Assembly (NCBI GenBank): GCA_027083355.1
Contig: JALWOY010000225.1
Span: forward strand, 1 to 34,707
Source: Phycisphaerales bacterium
GTDB taxonomy: Bacteria; Planctomycetota; Phycisphaerae; Phycisphaerales; UBA1924
Reading direction: 5' to 3'
DNA length: 34,707 nt
In this document: positions 24,862 through 33,077 of the stretch, in pieces
Numbering within the stretch: position 1 is the first letter of the stretch
Layout: each line of letters begins with the position of its first letter
Notes under the pieces: model-generated
The model's input: only the letters and a program-made list of their open reading frames with translations
Told to the model about the DNA's origin: nothing
The model's database searches: none
Made by a program: the position numbers and the translations under genes

Positions 24862-26241
24862 ATGAATCGCCCTCCGATGACCGGAATCAAGCAAAAGCCC
24901 CGGACCGTCTCGGTGCTCGCCTCTGGCATCGCCGACGCCGAACTCGCCCGCCGCGGAGAAATCGCCGCGGTTTTCGAGGTCGCGCCCGAGGGCGAGGGAA
25001 CCGCGGCCCTGCGGTTCTGCCGGTTCACCACCCCCGCCGACGCCCCGGGCCGGGTCATCGACCGCCGGGGCTGCATCCTCACCCCCGGATTCGTCAACGC
25101 CCACACCCACCTCGACCTGTCCGAGATCGGCCCCCGCCCCCACGACCCCGCCGGGGGGTTCGTGCCGTGGGTCGAGATGGTCCGCGCCCAGCGCCCGGCG
25201 ACACCCGACGCGATCGAACGGGCCGTGCAACGGGGCATCGCCCTGAGCCTCGCCGGCGGGGTCGTCGCGGTGGGGGACATCCTCGGGGCGCCGGGCGGTC
25301 GGCCGACCACCGCGGCCCTGCGCACGCTCGCGGATTCCCCGCTCCGGGGTGTCGGGTTCGTCGAGTTCTTCGGCATCGGCACCCGGGCCGACGCGGCGAT
25401 CGGGATGCTCGGGCCGCTCGCCGATGAATTGGCCGGGTTCAACAGCAGGACCGGCGGGCGGTTTCGCGCCGGTCTCCAGCCGCACGCGCCCAACACGGTG
25501 TCGCTGGAGGTCTACCGCGTCTGTGCGCACCTGGCCGCGGCCCGGGGGCTGCCGGTTTCGACGCACCTTGCCGAGACGCCCGAGGAACGCCGGTTCATTG
25601 CCGAGGCCGACGGGCCGCAGCGGGCGATGCTCGAGCGTCTGGGGATCTGGGACGACCGCGAACTGGCGTGGATCGGGCGGGGCCGGCACCCGGTCGAACA
25701 CCTCGCCCCGGTGCTGGGGGGGCTGGATGGGCCGGGGGGGCACCCGTTTCTGCTCGCGCATGTCAACGACGCCGACGACGCGGCTATCGACACGATCGCG
25801 GACACGGGTGCGAGCGTGGTCTATTGCCCGCGGGCGTCGGCGTATTTCGGGGCACCCGGGGCCTTCGGGCCGCATCGGTACCGGGAGATGCTCGCACGGG
25901 GTGTGAATGTCTGCCTCGGGACGGATTCGATCATCAATCTGGATACGCCGGGGCGGATCTCGGTGCTCGACGATGCCCGGCTGCTCTTTCACCGCGACGG
26001 GACCCCGGCACGGGAGTTGCTTGCCATGATGACCACGCGGGGTGCGTCGGCACTCGGGCTGGACCCGGCCCTGTTCCGGTTCATCCCCGGCGGCCCGGTG
26101 GCGGGGGTGGTGGCCACACCGGGCCACGATTCGGGTGCTGGGGGATATTTCGGCGGCGATGATCCGGCCGAGGCGTTGATGGCGGGAGGCAGCCCACCGG
26201 AACTGGTGTTGGGCGAACGGGTTGCGATCGGATTGGTATGA
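24862..26241 (+). CDS. Metal-dependent amidohydrolase, probable cyclic-amine deaminase type
   Basis: The 459-residue protein has the amidohydrolase metal site: His81 and His83 in NAHTHLD, His235 in STHLAETPEE (with Glu238), His300 in LLAHVND and Asp355 in GTDS. CPRASAYFG (322-330) sits where the nucleoside-deaminase-like group has CPRSN-type sequence. The subfamily includes deaminases of guanine, S-adenosylhomocysteine, triazines and aminofutalosine; I cannot choose among these, and no neighbouring gene helps. The ATG at 24862 has no clear ribosome site, and another in-frame ATG lies at 24877. The 137 bp after it hold nothing recognisable before the cytochrome maturation genes. Confidence 0.88.
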   Translation: MNRPPMTGIKQKPRTVSVLASGIADAELARRGEIAAVFEVAPEGEGTAALRFCRFTTPADAPGRVIDRRGCILTPGFVNAHTHLDLSEIGPRPHDPAGGFVPWVEMVRAQRPATPDAIERAVQRGIALSLAGGVVAVGDILGAPGGRPTTAALRTLADSPLRGVGFVEFFGIGTRADAAIGMLGPLADELAGFNSRTGGRFRAGLQPHAPNTVSLEVYRVCAHLAAARGLPVSTHLAETPEERRFIAEADGPQRAMLERLGIWDDRELAWIGRGRHPVEHLAPVLGGLDGPGGHPFLLAHVNDADDAAIDTIADTGASVVYCPRASAYFGAPGAFGPHRYREMLARGVNVCLGTDSIINLDTPGRISVLDDARLLFHRDGTPARELLAMMTTRGASALGLDPALFRFIPGGPVAGVVATPGHDSGAGGYFGGDDPAEALMAGGSPPELVLGERVAIGLV

Positions 26242-26378
26242 CGACGGTTGTGTGGTGAACGGGGGCGTAGCATCGGGCGTAGTTTGAACTGTTCCATCCA
26301 CGGGCCATGGCCGATCCATGCGGGTGTGCGGCGGTCCGGGGTGTGTGCTGAGCGGTGGGAGCCGGGGCGAAGCTTTTT

Positions 26379-28994
26379 ATGAGTGTGAAATGGCGAGAGA
26401 CGCAGCGGTGGGACGCCGAGCATCTGACGGGGCCGCTGCTGCCGGTGCGTTGGGTGCTTCACGCGTTCAGTTCGATCTGGCTCGCGGTGATCCTGCTGGT
26501 GCTGGTGTCGATGTACGGGGCGCTTGCGAGCATCCCGATCGGGCTGGTGGCGTTGATCCCGACGTGGGTGGTGATCGCGCTGACGGCGGTGGCGTGCGTG
26601 GGGGCCGGGGCGGTGATCGGCGGGACCCTGATGGGGCGTGCCGTGCCCCGGACGCGGCGGGGGCTTCGGTTCGCGGCGATGCTGGCGGCGATCCTCGTCG
26701 GGGGCGGGCTGTGCGCATGGGTGTGGTGGTCGTGGGTGTGGCCCGCGCTGCGGTATGACCCGGAGACGGGCAGCGGCCTTCGGTTCTTCGCGGATTTCGT
26801 GGATCGCTACAGCGCGACGACGCTGCGGCGGCTCCGCGGGTTCGAGATGAGCGAGCTCGAGTTCTATTCGTGGTGGCCGATGCGGCTGCTGCTGGTGCTG
26901 TTCGTGTTGAACCTCGCGGTGGCGACGATCCGGCGGATCGAGTTCACGTTCAAGAACATCGGCGTGCTGACGGTGCACACGGGGATCATCGTCATCGCGC
27001 TGGGCAGCGTGTATTACCAGTCGCTCAAGAAGGAGGGCGACACCCTGCTGCGGGCGGGGATGCCGGATGCATCCGGCAAGCCGGGCATCGGGCCGCCGGT
27101 GCGGGGGTTCTACGACAATACCTATGTGGCGTTGTGGGTGGCCCAGAACCGCGGGGGGGCGCCGGTGTGGGACCCTCGTCCGCTGCACGGTGTGCCGAGG
27201 TACAACGATTACGGTCTGAACGCGGCTCCGCCGATCGCCGATGGGGCATTGGTGATCGGCCCGGCCGAGCGGGTGTGGGCGGACCCCGGCCCGCCTCTGG
27301 ACCTTCCGGTGCCGGGTTCTTCGGTGCTGGACCCGTCGACGGGCAAGCCGCGGGTGGACGCGGACATCTCGATGCGGATCGTGGGCTACGCGGCGTACGC
27401 GGAGCCGGCGCACAGCACGATCGCGTTGGAGGGGTCGGCTCTCGAGAAGATCCCGCCCGATGTGCGCACGCCGCTGCGGGTGATCGAGTTGCTGAGCCGG
27501 GTGCCCGACGCGTCGGGTGTGGTTTCGAACCCGGACAAGCCCGTGTTCACGTTTTCGCTCAAGCCGACGGTGCCGGCGGGTCGGATCAGCGAGGGCAGCG
27601 CGATCGCGGTGGAGTATGTGATCGGGATGCCGGCATCGCGGCGTGCGGATTTGCTGGAGACGATCCCGCCGGGGTCGCGGTACGCGTTGGTGGTCGAGGT
27701 GCCGGGCGCGGTGGACGGCGGGGGCGATCCGGTGCGGGTGGTGTTGCCCGCTGAGCCGGGTGGCGGCGAGGCGCGTCCGGTGGGTTCGACGGGTTGGAAG
27801 GTGCGTGTGCAGCAGGTGATGCCGCAGCCGCCTTTCCCGATCATCACGAAGGGGTACGAGGGTGCGTCTTCGAGCATGGCGATCGTGGAGCTCACGCCGC
27901 CGGGGGGTGGTGAGCCTTTCCAGCGGTGGGTGTATCACCGGTTCGGGGAGATCGATCAGGACCTGCACCCGGGGGCGGGCGGCCGGCCGGCGCGGACGGA
28001 CGCGGACCCGGCGATCCGTGTGTCGCTGATCGACGCGTCGAAGCTGCAGCTGTATTTTGATGAGCAGAAGGACGGGCGGATCGACCTGATCGTGCGCGAG
28101 CCGGGGGGCGGGGCGCGGGTGATCGAGGGCATCGGCGTGGGCGACCGGATCGCGGACGTGGTCGACAAGATCGACTTCCGCGTGGCGGGGGCGTACGCGC
28201 ACGCGGTGGATTTCGAGCACCCGGTGCCGGTGCCCGAGGCGGAGCGCAACAAGAAGGAAGTGGGGATGCACACGCGGTCGCTGCTGGGGGTGGAGGTGTC
28301 TGCGGACGACCCGGCGGGGGGGCGGTTCACGACGGTGGTGTGGGTGCCGTTCGTGCAGTATCTCGGTCTGGACTCGGACATGCAGCGGGAAGTCGTGCTG
28401 CCGGGCGGGCGTCGGCTGACGCTGCAGTTCGGGCGTGTGTGGCACCCGTTCCCGACATTCGCGTTGCAGCTGAAGGATTTCGAGATGATCGCCTACGACC
28501 ACCGCGGGGCGCCGCGGGATTATCAATCGGTCGTGCGGGTGAGCCCGACGGTGCAGAACGCGGATTTCGAGGCGTTCGAGCACGTCGTGAAGCTGAACGC
28601 GCCGCTGCGGGCGCCGTACATGTGGTCGGACAAGAGAAGCTGGCTTTCGAACATGGTGGTGCGGCTCGTCAACGGGCTGAACCCCAACGAGTTCAAACTG
28701 AGCCAGTCCGGCTGGGACCGCGACGGGTGGATGCAGACGCAGCAGATGGTCGACGCGGGGCAACTCAAGCGGCCGTTCGCTCGGTACACGATCCTGCAGG
28801 TGGGCAACAACCCGGGGATCCACGTGATCGCGCTGGGGGGTGTGCTGATGGCGATCGGGATCCCGTGGGCATTTTATGTCAAGCCCTGGCTGGTCAAGCG
28901 TGAGAAGCGTCGGCTGGCCGCGGCGCATGCCGGAAAGAAACAAAAGAAGCAACCATCGCCGGGGGGCGGCGGGAGAGGAAAGGATCAGGCATGA
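26379..28994 (+). CDS. resB: ResB-type cytochrome c maturation protein (System II), enlarged
   Basis: The 871-residue protein has N-terminal membrane helices (LHAFSSIWLAVILLVLVSMYGALAS and others), the ResB-like VLNLAVATIRRIEF and GVLTVHTGIIVIALGSVYYQ blocks, a soluble region of about 570 residues, and a last helix near the C-terminus (NPGIHVIALGGVLMAIGIPWAFYVKPW). ResB works with CcsA to export heme and attach it to CXXCH motifs outside the membrane; at least seven such sites (ActA, ActE, CoxB) are encoded in the window. The extracytoplasmic region is larger than in Bacillus ResB. The start is uncertain: ATG 26379 gives MSVKWRETQRW; an in-frame GTG at 26355 adds eight residues; neither has a strong ribosome site. 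It overlaps ccsA by 4 bp. Confidence 0.85.
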   Translation: MSVKWRETQRWDAEHLTGPLLPVRWVLHAFSSIWLAVILLVLVSMYGALASIPIGLVALIPTWVVIALTAVACVGAGAVIGGTLMGRAVPRTRRGLRFAAMLAAILVGGGLCAWVWWSWVWPALRYDPETGSGLRFFADFVDRYSATTLRRLRGFEMSELEFYSWWPMRLLLVLFVLNLAVATIRRIEFTFKNIGVLTVHTGIIVIALGSVYYQSLKKEGDTLLRAGMPDASGKPGIGPPVRGFYDNTYVALWVAQNRGGAPVWDPRPLHGVPRYNDYGLNAAPPIADGALVIGPAERVWADPGPPLDLPVPGSSVLDPSTGKPRVDADISMRIVGYAAYAEPAHSTIALEGSALEKIPPDVRTPLRVIELLSRVPDASGVVSNPDKPVFTFSLKPTVPAGRISEGSAIAVEYVIGMPASRRADLLETIPPGSRYALVVEVPGAVDGGGDPVRVVLPAEPGGGEARPVGSTGWKVRVQQVMPQPPFPIITKGYEGASSSMAIVELTPPGGGEPFQRWVYHRFGEIDQDLHPGAGGRPARTDADPAIRVSLIDASKLQLYFDEQKDGRIDLIVREPGGGARVIEGIGVGDRIADVVDKIDFRVAGAYAHAVDFEHPVPVPEAERNKKEVGMHTRSLLGVEVSADDPAGGRFTTVVWVPFVQYLGLDSDMQREVVLPGGRRLTLQFGRVWHPFPTFALQLKDFEMIAYDHRGAPRDYQSVVRVSPTVQNADFEAFEHVVKLNAPLRAPYMWSDKRSWLSNMVVRLVNGLNPNEFKLSQSGWDRDGWMQTQQMVDAGQLKRPFARYTILQVGNNPGIHVIALGGVLMAIGIPWAFYVKPWLVKREKRRLAAAHAGKKQKKQPSPGGGGRGKDQA

Positions 28995-30808
28995 ACACGA
29001 TCCGATTGGTACTGGTTCTCGCGGCGTTGCTGGTCGTGTCGTCGGTCGCGTCGACGGCGGAGGCGCAGGAGCCGGCGGGCGCCCCCGTGCAGGAGCCGGT
29101 GGTGCAGGCGGGGCCCGCGGGCAACACACACCCGGCGGGGCGTTTGCTCGCGCGGTCGGCGTCGGCGCCGAACCCGTTCGGCGTGCCGTCGGGCGCGTCG
29201 ACCATGGACGAGGCGGCCAAGGCGGCGTTCGCGCGGGCGGTCGATCTGTCGCCCCTGCGCGACCTGGCGGTGCAGCACAACGGTCGTGTGAAGATCCTCG
29301 ACACGCTGGCGAGAGAAACGGTGTCGGCGTTGACGGGGCGTCGCGACTTTGTCGACTTCATCCACCACGAAAACGGGGAGATCGAGAAGGTCAAGTACGA
29401 CCCGCTGTTCACGATGCTCGACATGATGATCGACCCGGCGTACTACGTCCACAAGCCGCTGATTCATGTGAACTATCTGCCGCTGCGCGAGGCGTACCTC
29501 GAGCTCGCGTTCCCCGACGACCCCGACGCGCAGCTGCGCTGGAAGAAACTCACCCGCGTCTCGCCCGCGATGGTCGAGACGCTCGGGGGGATGATCTTCG
29601 ACGCCTACGGCGACTCGCCGCCCTTCCGCGAGGGCATCCAGCGGGCCGAGAACGCCAACGACCTGTTCACGTTCGGCGTCAACAACCTGCTGATGATCGC
29701 ACCCGAGTCAAGGGATCAGCCCTGGCGGCACCTGGCGACGGCGCCCGCGGGCTCGCCGGTGGCGGATGCGGCGGCGCGGCTGGGCGCGGCCTGGCGCGCG
29801 GGCGACGCGGCGGGGGTGAACGAGGCGGTGAAAGCGCTGGCGGCGGCGCTGCCGACGATCAACCCGGAGCAGTACCCGACGACGAAGCGTGCGCTCGAAC
29901 TGACCTACAACCGCGCCAACGCCTTCGAGTGGGGCTACTGGGTCTATCTGCTGTCGCTGCTGGCGCTCGTGCTCGCGTTCGGCACGGGGCGGAAGTGGCT
30001 GATCGTGACGGGGGTCTCGCTGCTGGTCGCGGCGCTGGCGCTGCACGCGTTCGGGTTCACGATGCGGTGCCTGGTGGCCGAGCGGTTCGCGATCCAGAAC
30101 CAGTTCGAGTCCATGACGGGGCTGAGCCTGTTCGCGGTGCTCGTGGGGCTTGTGATCATGCTCGTGCGCAAACAGTGGCTGTTCGGTGCGGCGGCGGCGG
30201 CGTGCGGGTTCCTCGTGCTCATCTTCGCCACACAGACGGCCATCCCCGGCAAGGAGATCGGGCGCGAGGCGGCGATCCTCAACACGTCGGTGCTGCTGAA
30301 ATACCACGTCACGACAGTGCTCACGAGTTACGGGCTGATCACGCTCGGGTTCGTGTGCAGCGTGTTCTATCTGGCGACGCACTACGGCGCGAAACTCATG
30401 GGCACCCGGGCGACCCCCGCGCTGGCGGCCGGCGCTGTCGGCGCGCTCGGGGGTGGCGAAGCGGGCGCCGCGGCCGGCGGGAAAAGCCCGACGCTCGCGC
30501 GCACGCTCGCGGACCTCGACACGGCTCAGATGACCATCCTGCAACTCGCGTTCTGGACGCTGGGCGTGGGCATCCTGCTCGGGGCGTGGTGGGCCGACCA
30601 TTCGTGGGGGCGGTGGTGGGCGTTCGACCCGAAGGAGACCTGGGCCCTGCTGACGTGGATCGTCTACCTCATCGTCATCCACGTGCGGTTCGCCGTGAAG
30701 AACAAGGGGCTGGTGACGGCGTGGCTGAGCGTCGCGGGTTTCGGGGTGATGCTGTGGACGTATTTCGGGGTCAACCTGTTGCTGCCGGGCTTGCACGCGT
30801 ACGCGTAG
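28991..30808 (+). CDS. ccsA: CcsA-type cytochrome c synthase with N-terminal periplasmic domain
   Basis: The 605-residue protein begins with a signal peptide (1-25) and a soluble domain of about 280 residues, then a CcsA membrane domain from about 310. The heme-handling WWD motif is WGRWWAFDPKETWALLTW (about 539-556), followed by His564 in IVIHVRF; FESMTGLSLF and LKYHVTTVLTSYGL match other conserved CcsA blocks. It joins heme to apocytochrome c together with ResB. The start ATG lies inside the resB stop (ATGA), with GAGAGGAAAGGA upstream. CcsA alone is usually about 300-400 residues; the extra N-terminal domain is not one I recognise. Confidence 0.92.
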   Translation: MNTIRLVLVLAALLVVSSVASTAEAQEPAGAPVQEPVVQAGPAGNTHPAGRLLARSASAPNPFGVPSGASTMDEAAKAAFARAVDLSPLRDLAVQHNGRVKILDTLARETVSALTGRRDFVDFIHHENGEIEKVKYDPLFTMLDMMIDPAYYVHKPLIHVNYLPLREAYLELAFPDDPDAQLRWKKLTRVSPAMVETLGGMIFDAYGDSPPFREGIQRAENANDLFTFGVNNLLMIAPESRDQPWRHLATAPAGSPVADAAARLGAAWRAGDAAGVNEAVKALAAALPTINPEQYPTTKRALELTYNRANAFEWGYWVYLLSLLALVLAFGTGRKWLIVTGVSLLVAALALHAFGFTMRCLVAERFAIQNQFESMTGLSLFAVLVGLVIMLVRKQWLFGAAAAACGFLVLIFATQTAIPGKEIGREAAILNTSVLLKYHVTTVLTSYGLITLGFVCSVFYLATHYGAKLMGTRATPALAAGAVGALGGGEAGAAAGGKSPTLARTLADLDTAQMTILQLAFWTLGVGILLGAWWADHSWGRWWAFDPKETWALLTWIVYLIVIHVRFAVKNKGLVTAWLSVAGFGVMLWTYFGVNLLLPGLHAYA

Positions 30809-30821
30809 GTTGACGCATCAA

Positions 30822-30847
30822 CGAGCCGCGACCGTGAGGGAGCGGTT
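30822..30847 (+). repeat. Dispersed repeat, GAGCCGCGACCG...GAGCGGT family, copy 2
   Basis: GAGCCGCGACCG followed by TGAGGGAGCGGTTT, 14 bp after the ccsA stop. ACCG and CGGT can pair around a short centre. Same orientation as copies at 23553 and 32617. Confidence 0.75.
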
Positions 30848-30998
30848 TCTTGGAGATGATTCCCGCTCACTGTCGGTCGTGTTCGTTGTGGGTGGTCTTG
30901 GATCGTTTTCCAAGGTCACGGGTTGATCGTGAGAAGTCCGCTTTCTCATGGGGATTTCTCGGTAAGGCTTCACGCTCCAAAATATGGATTCCAGATCA

Positions 30999-31143
30999 TT
31001 CTCGTGCTTTCCGGAACAAGAACCGGGCGCGAGCACGGGTGCTCCCTCTCCCCGCCTGCGGGGAGAGGGCTGGGGTGAGGGGCTCCGTACTCTTCTTTCT
31101 CTCTTCATTCTGTCGCACGCGTCGATCGGCGAGGCATGAAGAA
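30999..31143 (+). repeat. Long dispersed repeat, copy 1 (inverted relative to 34403-34542)
   Basis: The block begins TTCTCGTGCTTTCCGGAAC, continues through GGGCGCGAGCACGGGTGCTC, a large hairpin, GGGGTGAGGGGCT, a pyrimidine-rich tract and a CGATCG-containing end. The same order of parts is found on the opposite strand at 34403-34542. The hairpin is CCCTCTCCCCGC (31044-31055) with GCGGGGAGAGGG (31058-31069), 12 bp with a 2-nt loop. Confidence 0.8.
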
Positions 31144-31190
31144 TGGGAAGAGATAAAAGCCCCTCACCCGCCGACGCTGGCGCGTCGTCG

Positions 31191-31217
31191 ACCTCTCCCC
31201 GGCGACCGGGGAGAGGT
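31191..31217. repeat. 12-bp perfect hairpin, CTCTCCCC family
   Basis: ACCTCTCCCCGG and CCGGGGAGAGGT enclose CGA. It is the core of the same hairpin family as 31044-31069, in a second, shorter element that starts with CCCCTCACCC at 31160. Such GC-rich hairpins after genes may end transcription or protect RNA ends. Confidence 0.7.
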
Positions 31218-31344
31218 GGAACGGCATCCCTTTGTCCTCACCACGAGCCCCGGACGCGGAAAAGCCCGTGGACCAAGAACAATCACCCGGGCTCGCGCCC
31301 TGGTCTGGTTGATGCACACGGGTTATTCTTGGGATTCATATGAC

Positions 31345-31350
31345 TATCCT
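31345..31350 (+). promoter_or_regulatory. Candidate -10 element for leaderless glycosylase mRNA
   Basis: TATCCT lies 5 nt before the ATG at 31356, the spacing expected when transcription starts at or next to the start codon. No Shine-Dalgarno sequence is present. No good -35 element was found. Confidence 0.4.
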
Positions 31351-31355
31351 GCACC

Positions 31356-31970
31356 ATGCCCGGTTCGCGGTTCGTCCAGTTTGCCCGTCCGGCCGAATCG
31401 CTCGCTCGGTCCCTCCTCGGCTGCACCCTTGTCCGCGTTACCGATGACGGCGTCCGGCTCGCCGGGCGGATCGTCGAGACCGAGGCGTACTGCGGGCCCG
31501 AGGATCAAGCCGCCCACTCGCGCAACGGGCACCGCTCGGCCCGCAACGAGGTGATGTACGGCAAGCCCGGGCTCGCATACGTCTATTTCACCTACGGGAT
31601 GCACCACTGCATGAACGTGGTGTGCGGGGCGGTCGATGAGCCGGTGGCGGTGCTGCTCCGGGCGCTCGAGCCGGTGGAGGGGATCGGGCGGATGTTCGTC
31701 AACCGCGCGGGGGCCAAACCCCGCAAGCACCCCCTGCGCGAGCGTGATCTGTGCTCGGGCCCGGCCCGGCTGTGTCAGGCGATGGAGATCGACCTGGGCC
31801 TGAACGGGCTGGACCTGACTTCGGACAAACGGATGTGGATCGAGCCACGGGAGGAGCCGCCGGCGGATGTCGTCAACACGACGCGGGTGGGGATCGGGGA
31901 AGCGGGCGAGTGGGTCGAGGCGCCGCTGCGGTGGTACATCGGGGATAGTGCGCACGTGAGCCGGCGGTGA
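31356..31970 (+). CDS. mpg: 3-methyladenine DNA glycosylase (AAG/MPG family)
   Basis: The 204-residue protein has the full AAG pattern: LARSLLGCTLVR, the catalytic-glutamate block GRIVETEAYCGPEDQAAHS, NEVMYGKPGLAYVYFTYGMHHCMNVV, VLLRALEPVEG, and LCSGPARLCQAMEID. It removes alkylated purines from DNA by base excision. No ribosome binding site is visible; TATCCT just upstream suggests a leaderless message. It stands alone on the plus strand between repeat-rich gaps and is not in an obvious operon. Confidence 0.95.
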   Translation: MPGSRFVQFARPAESLARSLLGCTLVRVTDDGVRLAGRIVETEAYCGPEDQAAHSRNGHRSARNEVMYGKPGLAYVYFTYGMHHCMNVVCGAVDEPVAVLLRALEPVEGIGRMFVNRAGAKPRKHPLRERDLCSGPARLCQAMEIDLGLNGLDLTSDKRMWIEPREEPPADVVNTTRVGIGEAGEWVEAPLRWYIGDSAHVSRR

Positions 31971-32132
31971 AGGTCCGATCATGGGCGGGAACCCGCACGC
32001 GCGTGGTGTGTTGCGGTGAAGGCGGTGGACCCGCGGGCGGTGTTTCCTACTATTGATGGTGCAACGGATGGGGGGTGGGCCGCGTATGGTGAGTGGATCG
32101 CGGCGTCGCCGTTGCTGATCGGGAGGCAAGCC

Positions 32133-32543
32133 TTGCCCGAGTTCGATCTCAAGACGATCATGGAGAAAGCGGGGGGATATTCCCCGGGCGCGTACGCGTT
32201 TATCCGCGACGGGCTGGGTCACACGGTCGAGATGGTGCACGGCCCTGACGCGGCGGCCATGCCGGCGGACGAGGACGATGAATCGAGGCATGTCTCGGGC
32301 CGGCAGCTCTGTCTGGGGTTGCGGGATTATGCGCTGCGTCGGTACGGGTTGCTGAGCAAGACGGTGCTGAACCACTGGGGGCTGTACAGCACGGAGGACT
32401 TCGGCAAGATCGTGTTCGCGCTTGTCGACGCGGGTCTGATGCGCAAGACCGACGAGGATTCGCTCGAAGATTTCCAGGGTGTGTTCGACTTCGACGAGGA
32501 GTTCTCGGGTTCACTCGAGGACGTGATCGGGATGTCGGATTGA
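32133..32543 (+). CDS. Minf_1886 family protein (planctomycete/verrucomicrobial conserved hypothetical)
   Basis: The 136-residue protein matches Minf_1886 (TIGR04138) along its length: SPGAYAFIRDGLGHTVE, RHVSGRQLCLGLRDYALRRYG, LLSKTVLNHWGLYSTEDFG, KIVFALVDAGLM and a final acidic DFDEEFSG segment. Function is unknown; the family is small, soluble and nearly restricted to planctomycetes, verrucomicrobia and relatives. I chose TTG at 32133 because GGGAGG lies 6 nt upstream (32121-32126) and family members start just before the conserved block; an in-frame GTG at 32016 would add 39 unconserved residues. Confidence 0.9.
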   Translation: MPEFDLKTIMEKAGGYSPGAYAFIRDGLGHTVEMVHGPDAAAMPADEDDESRHVSGRQLCLGLRDYALRRYGLLSKTVLNHWGLYSTEDFGKIVFALVDAGLMRKTDEDSLEDFQGVFDFDEEFSGSLEDVIGMSD

Positions 32544-32616
32544 ACCGCCGGGCGGGGCGGTGAACACCTTGCGCCCGGGTCTCGTTTCGGGGAAACTTCT
32601 CTGCACCACCGACAAG

Positions 32617-32642
32617 GAGCCGCGACCGGGAGGGAGCGGTCT
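32617..32642 (+). repeat. Dispersed repeat, GAGCCGCGACCG...GAGCGGT family, copy 3
   Basis: GAGCCGCGACCG followed by GGAGGGAGCGGTCT, 74 bp after the Minf_1886 stop. It differs from copy 2 at one base of the centre and at one base near the end. Confidence 0.75.
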
Positions 32643-32765
32643 TCCCATGGTCAACAACGAACGTGGGAAACGATTCTGTGACGTTTGTATTGAACCTTGA
32701 CGCCCGGTGTTGTTGGTCTGCGTGATGTCGAGACAGGCGGGGCGTTTGCCCCACTGGGGGATGAA

Positions 32766-32792
32766 AGCCCTCGCTTCCGCTCGGGCCTCTTT
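32766..32792 (+). repeat. Dispersed repeat, AGCCCTCGCT family
   Basis: AGCCCTCGCTTCCGCT followed by CGGGCCTCTTT; 26 of 27 bases agree with 21046-21072, about 11.7 kb away, and the first 16 are the exact inverse of 21140-21155. Confidence 0.75.
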
Positions 32793-32816
32793 GTAGGGAT
32801 GAGGAGACGTGGGAGA

Positions 32817-33030
32817 GACGGGCTGGAAGCCCGTCCCACGAGGGGAAGGAGAGAGATGGAGAGACGGGCTGGAAGCCCATCCCACGAGGGGAAGGAGAGA
32901 GATGAAGAGACGGACTGGAAGCCCATCCCACGAGGGGAAGGAGAGAGATGGAGTGACGGGCTGGAAGCCCGTCCCATCGAGAGAGAGGAGATGGAGAAGA
33001 GACAGGCGGGATGCCTGTCCCACCGGAAGA
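32817..33030. repeat. Tandem array of five 46-bp units, each with a hairpin
   Basis: Units begin at 32817, 32863, 32909, 32955 and 33001, exactly 46 bp apart. Each starts with a hairpin: GACGGGCT-GGA-AGCCCGTC in units 1 and 4, the same with one or two changes in units 2 and 3, and GACAGGC-GGGAT-GCCTGTC in unit 5. The linker between hairpins is purine-rich (CCACGAGGGGAAGGAGAGAG). There are no variable spacers, so it is not a CRISPR array. Confidence 0.9.
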
Positions 33031-33050
33031 TGAATGTCATCACTCCGCGG

Positions 33051-33077
33051 GACCGGACGGGCCGGTCGCGGTAGACT
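33051..33077 (+). promoter_or_regulatory. Candidate leaderless -10 element with overlapping palindrome before the permease
   Basis: TAGACT (33072-33077) lies 7 nt before the ATG at 33085, fitting a leaderless start. GACCGG and CCGGTC form 6-bp arms at 33051-33067, about where a -35 region would be, so a repressor site is possible. There is no consensus -35. Confidence 0.35.

Larger units (their letters stand above)
30809..31355. other. Gene-free stretch rich in hairpin repeats
   Basis: After ccsA, 547 bp contain one copy of the GAGCCGCGACCG family, one copy of a ~140-bp repeat found inverted at 34403-34542, and two strong CTCTCCCC-type hairpins. The segment 30850-30998 is clearly less GC-rich than the genes and shows nothing I recognise. 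Long open frames across this stretch translate the repeats and are not credible genes. Confidence 0.65.

Noticed and set aside
25989-29129. 1046-residue minus-strand open frame antisense to resB
   Set aside because: Low-complexity Arg/Pro/His composition with no family motif, opposite a convincing ResB.
30850-31554. 234-residue open frame on the plus strand
   Set aside because: It translates dispersed repeats and then runs out of frame into the glycosylase gene.
32817-33030. CRISPR array
   Set aside because: The units repeat over their whole 46-bp length with no variable spacers, and there are no cas genes.
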